Below are positions 33,551 through 42,741 of a stretch of DNA of 64,000 bases, in pieces. The DNA comes from Oxalobacteraceae bacterium (lineage in GTDB: Bacteria; Pseudomonadota; Gammaproteobacteria; Burkholderiales; Burkholderiaceae_D): the NCBI GenBank assembly GCA_947448025.1, contig CANFLV010000008.1, positions 62,001-126,000 on the forward strand. Direction: 5' to 3'. Every line of letters starts with the position of its first letter. Position 1 is the stretch's first letter. A program made the translations under genes and the position numbers. Under the pieces are notes generated by a model. That model did no database searches. It saw only the letters and a list, made by a program, of their open reading frames with translations, and was not told where the DNA came from.

Positions 33551-34366
33551 GTGGCGAGAATTATTGTTGTGACCTCCGGTAAAGGCGGTGTCGGCAAGAC
33601 GACCTCCAGCGCCAGTTTTTCATCTGGTCTGGCCCTGCGCGGCCACAAGACTGTTGTCATCGATTTCGACGTCGGCCTGCGTAACCTTGACCTGATCATG
33701 GGCTGCGAGCGTCGCGTCGTGTATGACCTGATCAATGTCGTCAATCAGGAAGCCACGCTCAAGCAGGCGCTGATCAAGGACAAGCATTGCGAAAACCTGT
33801 TCGTGCTGCCAGCCTCGCAAACGCGCGACAAAGATGCGCTCAGTGAAGAGGGCGTCGAACGCGTGCTCAAGGATCTCGCTGAAATGGACTTTGAATACAT
33901 CATCTGCGATTCGCCAGCCGGTATCGAGCATGGCGCGCTGATGGCCCTGACGTTTGCCGATGAAGCGATCATCGTCACCAATCCTGAAGTCTCGTCCGTG
34001 CGCGATTCAGATCGCATCCTCGGCATCATCCAGGCACGCTCGCGTCGCGCCATGAATGGCGAAGAACCGGTCAAGGAACATCTGCTGATCACCCGTTACG
34101 TACCGAAGCGTGTCGACGCCGGCGAAATGCTGTCCTTTGGCGATGTACAGGAAATCCTGCGCATACCTTTGATCGGCATTATTCCTGAGTCGGAATCGGT
34201 CTTGCATGCTTCGAACGCCGGTAATCCGGCGATTCATATCGAAGGCAGCGACGTGGCGCAGGCTTACCGCGATGTGGTCTCGCGCTTCCTCGGCGAAGAA
34301 GTTGAAATGCGCTTCACCAAGTACGAAAAGCCGGGCCTGTTCCAACGCATGTTTGGGGGAAAATGA
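33551..34366 (+). CDS. minD: septum site-determining ATPase MinD
   Basis: A 271-residue membrane-associated ATPase of the ParA/MinD family that recruits MinC to the membrane and oscillates with MinE. The deviant Walker A motif SGKGGVGKTT is at residues 9-18. Later motifs include FDVGLRNLDLIMGCERRVVYD and ICDSPAGIEHG, and the C-terminal amphipathic membrane-targeting helix ends FQRMFGGK. It begins at a GTG with AAGGAG six bases upstream, and its TGA is followed within one base by minE. Confidence 0.98.
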   Translation: MARIIVVTSGKGGVGKTTSSASFSSGLALRGHKTVVIDFDVGLRNLDLIMGCERRVVYDLINVVNQEATLKQALIKDKHCENLFVLPASQTRDKDALSEEGVERVLKDLAEMDFEYIICDSPAGIEHGALMALTFADEAIIVTNPEVSSVRDSDRILGIIQARSRRAMNGEEPVKEHLLITRYVPKRVDAGEMLSFGDVQEILRIPLIGIIPESESVLHASNAGNPAIHIEGSDVAQAYRDVVSRFLGEEVEMRFTKYEKPGLFQRMFGGK

Positions 34367-34367
34367 G

Positions 34368-34628
34368 ATGTCGCTCTTATCCTTCCTGTTTAATCCGAAG
34401 CCGAAAACAGCCACTGCCGCGAAAGAGCGTTTGCAAGTCATCATTGCACGCGAGCGCAATGGCCGTGACGGTCCGGATTTCCTGCCGCAATTGCACAAGG
34501 AATTAATCGACGTGATTTCGAAATATACTCATGTGAATGCGGATGACATCAAGCTGTCTCTCGACCGCCAGGGTAATCTGGAAGTACTCGAAGTAAACGT
34601 GGTGCTGCCAGACGCGGAAGCGCGTTAA
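34368..34628 (+). CDS. minE: cell division topological specificity factor MinE
   Basis: An 86-residue regulator of MinD. The N-terminal membrane-targeting/anti-MinCD region is SLLSFLFNPKPKTATAAKER and the C-terminal dimerisation domain follows (LHKELIDVISKYTHV; VLEVNVVLP). The ATG at 34368 lies one base after the minD TGA, so translation is likely coupled. An intrinsic terminator lies 24 bp downstream. Confidence 0.97.
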   Translation: MSLLSFLFNPKPKTATAAKERLQVIIARERNGRDGPDFLPQLHKELIDVISKYTHVNADDIKLSLDRQGNLEVLEVNVVLPDAEAR

Positions 34629-34651
34629 GCCGATCTGCTTTGAAAATGAAA

Positions 34652-34684
34652 TGCCCGCGACCCGAAAGGTCCGCGGGTATTTTT
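34652..34684 (+). terminator. intrinsic terminator of minCDE
   Basis: CCCGCG plus ACC (34652-34660) pairs with GGT plus CGCGGG (34666-34675, one bulged C) around a CGAAA loop, followed by TA and seven Ts (34678-34684). It abuts the stop of the convergent acetoacetyl-CoA synthetase gene and may serve that strand weakly too. Confidence 0.85.
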
Positions 34685-36682
34685 TTATGCGGCCGATGCT
34701 GATCGCTGCGCGGCAAAATCGACAAAATACGCGAGGCTCTCGGGATTACTCATCGCATCGCGATTACCGATTTTTTCGATCGCCATGCCGAGCAGGAGCT
34801 TCTTCACGGGCAGTTCCATCTTCTTGCCGGTGAGGGTACGCGGAACGCCCGGCACGACAAATATCGCATCGGGGACATGACGGGCCGACAGCGCGCTGCG
34901 GATTTTGTCGCGGATTTCTTGTGTCAATTTCTCGTCCAGCACAAGACCTTCACGCAGTACTAAAAACAGCGGCATGTACGAAGGCCGACCGAGATATTCG
35001 AGGTCGACCACGAGGCTGTCCAGCACCTGCGGAAAATCTTCGACCACGCGGTAAATCTCACTCGTCCCCATGCGGATGCCATGACGATTGATCGTCGTGT
35101 CCGAGCGGCCGTATATCACCGCGCCGCCGTGTTCGGTAAAACGGATCCAGTCGCCGTGACGCCAGACGCCGGGGTAGGTATCGAAATAACTTTCGCGGTA
35201 GCGTTTGCCGTCGCTGTCATTCCAGAAATACAGCGGCATGGTCGGCATCGGTTTGGTGACCACCAGCTCACCGACGACATTGTCCAGCGCTTGGCCGGCT
35301 TCATCGAACGCCTGCACAGCCACGCCGAGGCAGCGGCATTGCATTTCGCCCGCGTACAGTGGCAGCAGCGGACAGGCGCCGACAAAAGCGGCGACGATAT
35401 CTGTGCCGCCGCTGATCGAGGCGAGGAAAATGTCGCTGCCGACCTGATCGAAAATCCAGGCATGCGCTTCCGCTGACAGGGGCGAGCCGGTCGAGCCGAC
35501 GCTCTTGAGGTGGCTTAAGTCGTAGCGCGCTGATGGCGTGACATCGGCCTTCATGCAATTTCCGAAATAAGCGGCGCCGGCACCGAAGAAGCTGAGCTGC
35601 GTCTCTTCGGCAAACTGCCACAGCGTGCCCAGATCAGGATAGCCGGGATTGCCGTCATAAATGCAGATCGTCGCGCCCACCAGCAAGCCCGTGATCTGTG
35701 AATTCCACATTACCCAGCCCGTCGTCGAGAACCACAGGAAGCGATCACGCGGACCAAGGTCGAGATGCAGCGCATGGCCTTTCAGACTTTCGAGTAGTGT
35801 CCCACCCTGGCCATGCACGATCGGTTTGGGCATGCCAGTCGTACCTGACGAATATAAAATCCACAGCGGATGATCGAAGGGTAGCGCCGCGAATGTCATG
35901 GGCGCGCCGAGGTCTTGCACGAGGCTGTCCCAAGCGTGTGCATCGCTGAGTTCGGCTTGCGGATTCAGGTAGGGCAGCAGCACGGTATGCGTGAGGCTAG
36001 GGAGTTCTGCACGCATGGTCTCGACTACGGCCAGCCGGTCGAAATCCTTGCCGCCATAGCGATAGCCGTCAGCCGCGATCAACACCTTAGGCGCGATCTG
36101 GCGGAAGCGGTCGAGTACGCTCGCCGGCCCCATGTCGGGCGAGCAGCTGGACCAGATCGCACCGATGCTCGCGCAGGCATAAAACGCGACCACGGTTTCC
36201 GGAATATTCGGCAGATAAGCCGCGACCCGGTCGCCAGGGACGACGCCCATGCCGCGCAAGGCTTGCGCGACGCTGGCGATTTGCTGCTGCAGTGCGCGCC
36301 AGGACAGCGTCACTTCTGCGCGCGTTTCAGACTTAGCAATAATCGCCGCTTTGTCGGCGTCAGCAGCGGCAGTATTGAAGCGGAACAGCTGCTCGGTCAG
36401 GTTCAAGGTTGAGCCGGCAAACCATGTTGCGCCCGGCATCTTGTGCGCATCGAGCACCTGCGTGTAGGGCGTAGTGCTACGCACATCAAAATATTCCCAG
36501 ATCGAGGCCCAGAAATCTTCCAGATGCGCCACTGACCATGACCATAGTGCATCGTAGTCGTCAAACTGCAAACCCTTGTGCTCCTTGAGCCAGCACTGGT
36601 AATCCTGCATGCGGCTGTCGGCAATGCGCGCCGGGCTTGGCGTCCATAAGGGTGTAGCTAAGGTCGTGCTGCCTGCGGTCAT
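34685..36682 (-). CDS. acetoacetyl-CoA synthetase (acetoacetate--CoA ligase)
   Basis: A 665-residue ANL-superfamily enzyme making acetoacetyl-CoA from acetoacetate, ATP and CoA. The N terminus has the acetyl-CoA-synthetase-type extension (WSWSVAHLEDFWASIWEYF), followed by the P-loop-like YSSGTTGMPKPIVHG, then GWVMWNSQ, WRHGDWIRF and the C-terminal GKKMELPVKKLL, whose lysine sits at the usual catalytic place. The length and the FDVRSTTPYTQVL segment distinguish acetoacetate from acetate ligases. The ATG at 36682 is preceded by CAGGAG seven bases upstream. The enzyme supports ketone-body or PHB-derived carbon use and connects to the thiolase chemistry seen at the left end. Confidence 0.9.
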   Translation of the reverse strand: MTAGSTTLATPLWTPSPARIADSRMQDYQCWLKEHKGLQFDDYDALWSWSVAHLEDFWASIWEYFDVRSTTPYTQVLDAHKMPGATWFAGSTLNLTEQLFRFNTAAADADKAAIIAKSETRAEVTLSWRALQQQIASVAQALRGMGVVPGDRVAAYLPNIPETVVAFYACASIGAIWSSCSPDMGPASVLDRFRQIAPKVLIAADGYRYGGKDFDRLAVVETMRAELPSLTHTVLLPYLNPQAELSDAHAWDSLVQDLGAPMTFAALPFDHPLWILYSSGTTGMPKPIVHGQGGTLLESLKGHALHLDLGPRDRFLWFSTTGWVMWNSQITGLLVGATICIYDGNPGYPDLGTLWQFAEETQLSFFGAGAAYFGNCMKADVTPSARYDLSHLKSVGSTGSPLSAEAHAWIFDQVGSDIFLASISGGTDIVAAFVGACPLLPLYAGEMQCRCLGVAVQAFDEAGQALDNVVGELVVTKPMPTMPLYFWNDSDGKRYRESYFDTYPGVWRHGDWIRFTEHGGAVIYGRSDTTINRHGIRMGTSEIYRVVEDFPQVLDSLVVDLEYLGRPSYMPLFLVLREGLVLDEKLTQEIRDKIRSALSARHVPDAIFVVPGVPRTLTGKKMELPVKKLLLGMAIEKIGNRDAMSNPESLAYFVDFAAQRSASAA

Positions 36683-36976
36683 GCGTGTTCTCCTGGCGCT
36701 GTTTTGATTTCGGTGGCCTGTCATGCGGGGCTAACTATACCGTTTCCTTGCATCACTGAATACATTGCTGCGGGTATTGCCAAGTCACCTTGTTTTTACG
36801 GCAGCACCCAATCCTCCTTCCCCATAAACTCAATTAAAGTGGTTTGAAATCATCGCTTTTCAGCGCATTCAGGGGCGAGGTCGCAGCTGCGCGTCATCAA
36901 TTGGTGAGGCATAATCTCGTGACGGCTGACCGCGGAAGCGGCTTGGCAATCCTGAAAAAATTGATCTGGGAATTTT

Positions 36977-39028
36977 GTGATTCAGCCATTAAAAAAAACA
37001 TTTGTCAGTACGCTCACCGGACTCTGCCTTGCATTGGCCGGCGCCACTCCAGCACTGGCACAGACAGGTTCGCCGGGCTCGGGGATCGACCGTAGTCAAT
37101 TCGATACTACTGTGCGTGCGCAGGATGATTTCAACCAGTATGTCAGTGGCACCTGGTACAAAAATACGGAAATCCCGGCCGACAAATCTAGCTGGGGAAG
37201 TTTCGAAATCCTGCATGAAATGACGCAGGCGCAATTGCGCGAGATCGTTGAGGCGGCGGCGAAAACGCCTGCCAAGCCCGGCAGTGAGGCGCAAAAGATT
37301 GGCGACCTTTACGCCAGCTTCATGGACGACAAGACGCGCGAAGCACTGGGTGTAAAGCCGATCGCAAAGGAAATGGCGCGTATCGCGGCGCTCAAGAACA
37401 AGAAGCAGATCCCGTCACTGATCGCGCATCTGAATCATATCGGCGTGATCGCTCCCTATGATTTGCAAATCCATCAGGATGCAAAGGACGCGACGCGATA
37501 CATCGCCGACGTCGTACAAAGCGGTCTCGGTTTGCCCGACCGCGATTACTACCTCAACGACGATGATGCCAAGCTGCTCGACATGCGCGGCAAATACCAG
37601 GCACACATCGAAGCGATGTTGGCGATGTACGGCGACAAGGACGCCGCACAAAGCGCGAAAGATATCCTTGCGCTTGAAACGGCGCTGGCAAAAGTGCAAT
37701 GGACGAATGTCGAGAATCGCGATCGCGTCAAGGCCTATAACCCCGTCAAACTCAGCAAGCTCAATGCCCTCACACCCGGCTATGACTGGAAATCGTATCT
37801 GGCGGACGCCGGCGTGGCCGGCAGGATTTCCTTTCTTGTCGTTAGTCAGCCCAGCTATTTCAGCGGTTTCAATGAAGTCCTGAAGGCGACGCCGCTGGCG
37901 ACTTGGAAGACTTACTTTCGCTGGCATTTGCTGGCATCCGCCTCGCCTTTCCTGTCGCAAGCCTGGGTCGACCAGCGCTTTAAGTTTTCGGGCACGGCCT
38001 TGCGCGGCATACCGGAAAACCGGCCAGCATGGCAGCGTGCGATGCAACTTGAAGATGCTGCACTCGGTGAAGCGCTCGGGAAGCTCTATGTTGAGCGCCA
38101 TTTCCCGGCTGAGAACAAGGTGCGCATGGAGCAAATGGTCGCGAATCTGCTGCAGGCCTTCAAACAGGGCATCGCTGCGCTGGACTGGATGAGTCCGCAG
38201 ACGAAAAAGGAAGCGCAGGCAAAGCTGGCGACCTTCATGCCGAAGATCGGCTATCCGAAAAGATGGCGCGACTATTCCGCGCTGCAGATCAAGCGCGATG
38301 ATTTATTCGGTAATGTCATGCGTGCCAACACCTTCGAGCAAAAGCGCAACGTCGCCAAGCTTGGCAAACCGATTGATCGCGAAGAGTGGGGCATGCCGCC
38401 GCAAATGGTCAATGCTTACTACAATCCCGAGCTGAATGAAATCGTCTTTCCGGCAGCGATACTCCAGCCGCCTTTCTTCGATGCGAAAGCGGATGATGCC
38501 GTCAACTATGGCGCCATCGGTGCCACGATCGGCCATGAAATCAGCCATGGCTTTGATGACGAGGGCAGCGCATATGATGGCTTGGGCAATTTGCGCGACT
38601 GGTGGAGCAAGGCTGATCATGAGCGCTTCGCCGCAAAGACGGCGTCGCTGGTCACGCAATACAATGCCTACAGCCCGGTGCCCGGCTTCAAGGTTAACGG
38701 CGAGTTGACGCTCGGTGAAAACATTGCCGATAACTCGGGCTTGGCCGTCGCCTTCAAGGCCTATTTGCTGTCTCTGGGCGGCAAGCCCGCGCCTGTGATC
38801 GATGGCTTCGGTGGCGAGCAGCGTTTCTATATCGGCTTTAGCCAGGTATGGCGCTCGAAGATGCGCGATGCGCAGACGATCGTCTATCTCAAATCCGATC
38901 CGCATACACCGGACCAGTTCCGTATTCTTGGCACACTGGTGAACCAGCCTGATTTTTATCGCGTCTTTGATGTCAAACCCGGCGACAAAATGTATGTCGC
39001 ACCGGAGCAGCGCGTGATCATCTGGTAA
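36977..39028 (+). CDS. M13-family zinc endopeptidase (neprilysin/PepO type), exported
   Basis: A 683-residue metallo-endopeptidase acting on short peptides. It begins at a GTG and has a signal peptide ending at ALAQ. Catalytic motifs are HEISH (His520, His524) with the third ligand Glu581 in GENIADNSG. The substrate-backbone motif NAYYNP and the C-terminal CxxW-equivalent region (ending RVIIW) place it in M13; full length is normal. It is monocistronic, with the strong terminator at 39051-39080 after it. About 290 bp upstream of the start are non-coding, with only a weak CATAAT -10 candidate near 36910. Confidence 0.92.
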   Translation: MIQPLKKTFVSTLTGLCLALAGATPALAQTGSPGSGIDRSQFDTTVRAQDDFNQYVSGTWYKNTEIPADKSSWGSFEILHEMTQAQLREIVEAAAKTPAKPGSEAQKIGDLYASFMDDKTREALGVKPIAKEMARIAALKNKKQIPSLIAHLNHIGVIAPYDLQIHQDAKDATRYIADVVQSGLGLPDRDYYLNDDDAKLLDMRGKYQAHIEAMLAMYGDKDAAQSAKDILALETALAKVQWTNVENRDRVKAYNPVKLSKLNALTPGYDWKSYLADAGVAGRISFLVVSQPSYFSGFNEVLKATPLATWKTYFRWHLLASASPFLSQAWVDQRFKFSGTALRGIPENRPAWQRAMQLEDAALGEALGKLYVERHFPAENKVRMEQMVANLLQAFKQGIAALDWMSPQTKKEAQAKLATFMPKIGYPKRWRDYSALQIKRDDLFGNVMRANTFEQKRNVAKLGKPIDREEWGMPPQMVNAYYNPELNEIVFPAAILQPPFFDAKADDAVNYGAIGATIGHEISHGFDDEGSAYDGLGNLRDWWSKADHERFAAKTASLVTQYNAYSPVPGFKVNGELTLGENIADNSGLAVAFKAYLLSLGGKPAPVIDGFGGEQRFYIGFSQVWRSKMRDAQTIVYLKSDPHTPDQFRILGTLVNQPDFYRVFDVKPGDKMYVAPEQRVIIW

Positions 39029-39050
39029 GTTCAAACGACTTGTAAAGTAT

Positions 39051-39080
39051 AACGGGCGCTGCGGCGCCCGTTATTATTTG
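39051..39080 (+). terminator. intrinsic terminator after the M13 peptidase gene
   Basis: AACGGGCGC (39051-39059) pairs perfectly with GCGCCCGTT (39064-39072) around a TGCG loop and is followed by the T-rich ATTATTTG. It lies 22 bp past the stop. Confidence 0.8.
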
Positions 39081-39163
39081 TATCGGCCAAATTGTATCGG
39101 CTGAAACACAGTAAAATCACAAGTCACCAGACGGCTTATGCAGTGTTCAAAAAGGATTTCCCC

Positions 39164-39961
39164 GTGTGGCTTCGTACCAGCTGTGAGCTCAGTTTCAATA
39201 TCGAATACCCGACGCCCTTCATCCTGATGCTGCGACCGCGTAGCGGCCCGCATCAATGGGTCGCGCGCGAGACCTACAACATGGCGCCCTTTGTCCCTGT
39301 GGTCGAATACACCGATAGCTATGGCAATCTGTGCCAGCGCCTGACTGCGCCGGCCGGTCTCTTTTCGATCAGTACCTCGGCTGATGTACAGACCGAGGAT
39401 GAGCTCGCTGTCGCCCCCGGTGCGCCGTTTGCGCCAGTGCAGAGCCTGCCGGATGAAGTCCTGACCTACCTGCTGCCGACGCGCTATTGCGAATCCGATC
39501 AGTTTCAGAATATGGCTTGGGACATCGTTGGTGATGCTGCGCCCGGCTACGATCAGGTCGCCTGCATTGTGGCGTGGATCCGCGCCAACGTGCAGTTCAA
39601 TTCCGACTCGCCGCATTTCCAGATTTCCGCCGTCGCCGTGAACCAGCAGCGTGAAGGTGTGTGCCGCGACCTCGCGCATTTCGGCATCGCCCTGTGCCGC
39701 GCCTTGTGCATTCCGGCGCGTATGGTGGTCGGCTATCTGTTTGGTTTGCAGCCCATGGATTTCCATGCATGGTTCGAGGTCTATGTCGGCGGTCGCTGGT
39801 ATGGTTTCGATGCGACTCAGGATGCCGCCCGCGGTGGACGCGTCGCGGTGGCTTACGGTCATGATGCGGCGAACGTGGCAATTTTCACGCAATTCGGCCT
39901 GGCGCTGAGTCCGACGCACATGCGCGCCGATGTCAAACGCATTCGGGCTCCGCGCGCATGA
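39164..39961 (+). CDS. transglutaminase-like cysteine protease-fold protein
   Basis: A 265-residue protein with a beta-rich N-terminal region and a bacterial transglutaminase-like core. The catalytic triad is Cys167 in EGVCRDLAHFG, His201 in MDFHAWFEVY and Asp216 in YGFDATQDA. The GTG at 39164 has AAAAGGA upstream and starts the conserved part; a TTG at 39092 would add 24 residues of poor quality. Such proteins may be proteases, amidases or peptide-crosslinking enzymes. It overlaps the next gene by four bases (ATGA), so the two are probably translated together. No signal peptide is visible. Confidence 0.82.
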   Translation: MWLRTSCELSFNIEYPTPFILMLRPRSGPHQWVARETYNMAPFVPVVEYTDSYGNLCQRLTAPAGLFSISTSADVQTEDELAVAPGAPFAPVQSLPDEVLTYLLPTRYCESDQFQNMAWDIVGDAAPGYDQVACIVAWIRANVQFNSDSPHFQISAVAVNQQREGVCRDLAHFGIALCRALCIPARMVVGYLFGLQPMDFHAWFEVYVGGRWYGFDATQDAARGGRVAVAYGHDAANVAIFTQFGLALSPTHMRADVKRIRAPRA

Positions 39962-40488
39962 GTGCACCCGCATTGAAATATCTGGCCGCCTATCCCGAGC
40001 AGCTGCAGGCGCAGGTCGCCGGTTTGCTCGAGCAAGGCAAGCTGGCCGAAGTCCTGCTGAAAAAATACCCGGTCGCGCATGAGGTGCGTACCGATCGCGC
40101 GCTGTATCAATATGTGCTCGACCTTAAAGCCGAATACCTGCGCTCGTCGGATCCCGTCAGCAAGGTCGTCTTCGACAGCAAGCTGCATGTGATCAAGCAT
40201 GCGCTCGGCACGCACACCTTCATCTCGCGCGTACAGGGCAACAAGCTCAAGACCAAGAATGAAATCCGCATTTCGTCGCTATTCCGTGAAGTGCCGCTGG
40301 CCTTCCTGAGCATGATCACCGTGCATGAACTCGCGCACATCCGCGAGAAGGAACACGACAAGGCCTTCTACAAGCTGTGCACTTACATGGAGCCGGCGTA
40401 TCACCAGATCGAGTTCGATGTGCGTATGTATCTCACGTATCTGGATGCGGCCGGCAGTGGTTTGTGGCGTGGCGCGGTGGCGGACTAA
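39958..40488 (+). CDS. M48/YgjP-like metallopeptidase
   Basis: A 176-residue protein with the zinc motif HELAH at residues 123-127, followed by REKEHDKAFYKLC, which supplies the third ligand in the YgjP/WSS1-like minimal gluzincin group. There is no signal peptide or membrane segment. It overlaps the transglutaminase-like gene by ATGA. The substrate is unknown; the pairing suggests a shared process, but I know of no established system with this pair. Confidence 0.8.
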   Translation: MSAPALKYLAAYPEQLQAQVAGLLEQGKLAEVLLKKYPVAHEVRTDRALYQYVLDLKAEYLRSSDPVSKVVFDSKLHVIKHALGTHTFISRVQGNKLKTKNEIRISSLFREVPLAFLSMITVHELAHIREKEHDKAFYKLCTYMEPAYHQIEFDVRMYLTYLDAAGSGLWRGAVAD

Positions 40489-40610
40489 GGCCCATTAGCT
40501 AGCGTTCGGCGGCTTGCCTCAGAAACGTCGTAGTAAAGAGTCAAGCATGGGTCGGGGGACTTTTGGCCGTGCCGCGCTGTGCTAAACTTCCCGACACAGG
40601 AGAACGAGGC

Positions 40611-40862
40611 ATGTCATCCATTACTTTCGATACGCACAAATTCGTCAAGCAGCTTCAGGTCGCGGGGTTTCCGCAGGCACAAGCCGAAGCGGTCGTTGAT
40701 GCGGTCGTAAATTCGCAAGAGTCGGCGGAATTAGTTAGCAAGAAAGATTTGCAGATCGAGCTAGCCCCGGTAAGGACTGATTTGACCTTGCTCAAATGGA
40801 TGATGGGCATCTTGCTTGCAGGCGTTATTTCCTTGGTCATGAAGGCATTTCTGCAAGGCTAA
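40611..40862 (+). CDS. small DUF1640-like protein with C-terminal membrane helix
   Basis: An 83-residue protein beginning at ATG 40611 behind a GGAGAACGAGG site. It has the FDTHKFVKQLQVAGFPQAQA and EAVVDAV segments of the DUF1640/CCDC90-like family, a short predicted coiled coil (KKDLQIELAPVRTDLTLLKW) and one transmembrane helix at the end (MMGILLAGVISLVMKAFL). The family includes mitochondrial MCUR1-related proteins; the bacterial role is unknown. It stands alone, followed by a terminator. Confidence 0.7.
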   Translation: MSSITFDTHKFVKQLQVAGFPQAQAEAVVDAVVNSQESAELVSKKDLQIELAPVRTDLTLLKWMMGILLAGVISLVMKAFLQG

Positions 40863-40891
40863 GCAAGCACAAGTAATCCAGCTTCAGCGCC

Positions 40892-40920
40892 AGCGCCTCA
40901 CTTTTCAGCGGGGCGTTTTT
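40892..40920 (+). terminator. probable intrinsic terminator after the DUF1640-like gene
   Basis: AGCGCCTC (40892-40899) pairs with GGGGCGTT (40910-40917), including two G-T wobbles, followed by Ts to 40920. It lies 29 bp past the stop and just before the end of the convergent ThDP enzyme gene. Confidence 0.6.
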
Positions 40921-40930
40921 GCATCTGTGC

Positions 40931-42637
40931 TCATGGCTTTGCTTGCTCCGCCGCCGTTCGCATCGCCTCCAGTGTCATCCCCGGCGTAATCAGATTACCG
41001 TCGTAACGCAATTCAATCAGCGCCGGCAAACCGGTCGCATCGATGTGCGCTAAAGCGCGTGCCAGCGCCGCCGGAAATTCCCCGGTCGCACTCACCACTT
41101 CACCGAACGCACCATAGGCGCGCGCCAGGGCCGCGAAATCGGGATTGTGCAAGGCCGTGCCCGATATGCGCGCCGGATATGTCTTTTCCTGATGCATGCG
41201 GATCGTGCCGAACATGCTGTTATTGAACACGATGAACAAGCCGCCGGCGCGATATTGCACGGCCGTTGCCAGCTCTTGACCATTCATCATGAAGTCGCCA
41301 TCGCCGGCAAAATTGAGCACCATGCGCTGCGGCGCGATGATCTTGGCGGCGATCGCTGTCGGCACGCCATAACCCATCGCGCCTGAGCTCGGCGCGAGCT
41401 GAGTGCGCAATTCCGTGTGTTGGTCACCATACAGCCAGTAGCGATGCGCCCAAGTCGCAAAATTGCCGGCGCCATTTGTCAGGATGGTATCTGTGGGTAG
41501 CGCCGCTTTCAGGTCTTGCACGACCCGCCATAAATTCAGCGGCGCCTGCGTCTGCGCAAAAATTGCCGGCTCCGTCTGCCATGCCTCGAACTCGGCACGG
41601 GCGGCAGTCACGCTGTCTTGCCATGATGTCGCATCGACCACCGGCATGGCGACCAGCGCAGCGCACATCTCTGCCATGCCGCTATTGATCATCAGATCCG
41701 CCTGATACACGCGGCCCAGCTCTTCGGCGCCGCTATGGATGTGCACCAGCGCCTGCCTTGGTCGCGGCGCCTGCAGCAGGGTATAGCCGCCGGTGGTCAT
41801 TTCACCAAGGCGCGCACCGATGGCGATAATCAGGTCGGCATCCTGAATGCGTTTAGCGAGTTTGGGATTGATGCCGATGCCGACGTCGCCGATGTAATGC
41901 GCATGGCGATTATCAAATAGGTCCTGAAAGCGGAAGGCACAGGCAACGGGCAAATGATTCGCTTCTACAAAGCGGCGCAGGTCGGCGCAGGCGCTGCGGC
42001 GCCAGCCACCGCCGCCGAGCAGCACGAGCGGGCGTTCGGCTTGCGCGAGCAGGGCGCGCAATGCTGCCATCTGCGCGGCAGATGGTGAGGCCTGCACCGG
42101 CTTGTAGCGACGCCCGTCGGCGACGCTGGCGACGGCTTCCAGCATATCTTCCGGCAGCGCCAGCACGACTGGTCCCGGACGTCCGCTGGTGGCGACTTGA
42201 AACGCGCGCGCGACGTATTCGGGGATGCGTTCGGCGCGGTCGATTTGCGCGACCCATTTGCACATCGGCCCGAACATGCGCCGGTAATCCATTTCCTGGA
42301 AGGCTTCGCGCTCGACGAAGTCATTGCCGACCTGGCCGACGAACAGGATCATCGGTGTTGAATCCTGGAAGGCCGTATGCACGCCAATGGCCGCATTCGT
42401 CGCGCCCGGCCCGCGCGTGACGAAGCAGATGCCGGGTTTGCCGGTCAGCTTGCCATAGGCTTCGGCCATGAATGCCGCGCCGCCTTCCTGGCGATTCGTG
42501 ATGAAGCGGGTGCCGGAATCAATCAGCGCATCAAGTACGGCAAGATAGCTTTCGCCGGGAACGCCGAATGCAATGTCGGCACCATGGGTTTGCAAGGCAT
42601 CGACGAGGATTTGGCCACCGCTACGGGGTTTCAACAT
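40931..42637 (-). CDS. thiamine diphosphate-dependent enzyme, acetolactate synthase large-subunit family
   Basis: A 568-residue ThDP enzyme with the standard three domains. The N-terminal pyrimidine-binding domain has GVPGESYLAVLDAL and the cofactor-activating Glu51 in NRQEGGAAFMAEAYG. The middle domain follows, and the C-terminal pyrophosphate-binding domain has the GDG motif in NFAGDGDFMMNGQE with the metal-binding Asn in FNNSMFG. The ATG at 42637 is preceded by AAGGCG. There is no small regulatory subunit gene beside it, so it may be a catabolic acetolactate synthase or another 2-oxo acid decarboxylase/carboligase (for example glyoxylate- or benzoylformate-type). The substrate is undetermined. 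Confidence 0.85.
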   Translation of the reverse strand: MLKPRSGGQILVDALQTHGADIAFGVPGESYLAVLDALIDSGTRFITNRQEGGAAFMAEAYGKLTGKPGICFVTRGPGATNAAIGVHTAFQDSTPMILFVGQVGNDFVEREAFQEMDYRRMFGPMCKWVAQIDRAERIPEYVARAFQVATSGRPGPVVLALPEDMLEAVASVADGRRYKPVQASPSAAQMAALRALLAQAERPLVLLGGGGWRRSACADLRRFVEANHLPVACAFRFQDLFDNRHAHYIGDVGIGINPKLAKRIQDADLIIAIGARLGEMTTGGYTLLQAPRPRQALVHIHSGAEELGRVYQADLMINSGMAEMCAALVAMPVVDATSWQDSVTAARAEFEAWQTEPAIFAQTQAPLNLWRVVQDLKAALPTDTILTNGAGNFATWAHRYWLYGDQHTELRTQLAPSSGAMGYGVPTAIAAKIIAPQRMVLNFAGDGDFMMNGQELATAVQYRAGGLFIVFNNSMFGTIRMHQEKTYPARISGTALHNPDFAALARAYGAFGEVVSATGEFPAALARALAHIDATGLPALIELRYDGNLITPGMTLEAMRTAAEQAKP

Positions 42638-42728
42638 GGTCTTCGCCTTGAGTAATTTGCACAGCAATAACTTAGCAGAAAACACCGGGCTTTTTACGAT
42701 GCCACGTACTTGGCTTGCGCAAGGTCGG

Positions 42729-42734
42729 CTACAA
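42729..42734 (+). promoter_or_regulatory. rnpB -10 box
   Basis: TACAAT lies eight bases before the predicted RNase P RNA 5' end, the right distance for a -10 element. A matching -35 at normal spacing is not obvious; TTGGCT at 42710-42715 is only 13 bp away. Confidence 0.5.
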
Positions 42735-42741
42735 TGGCGCC

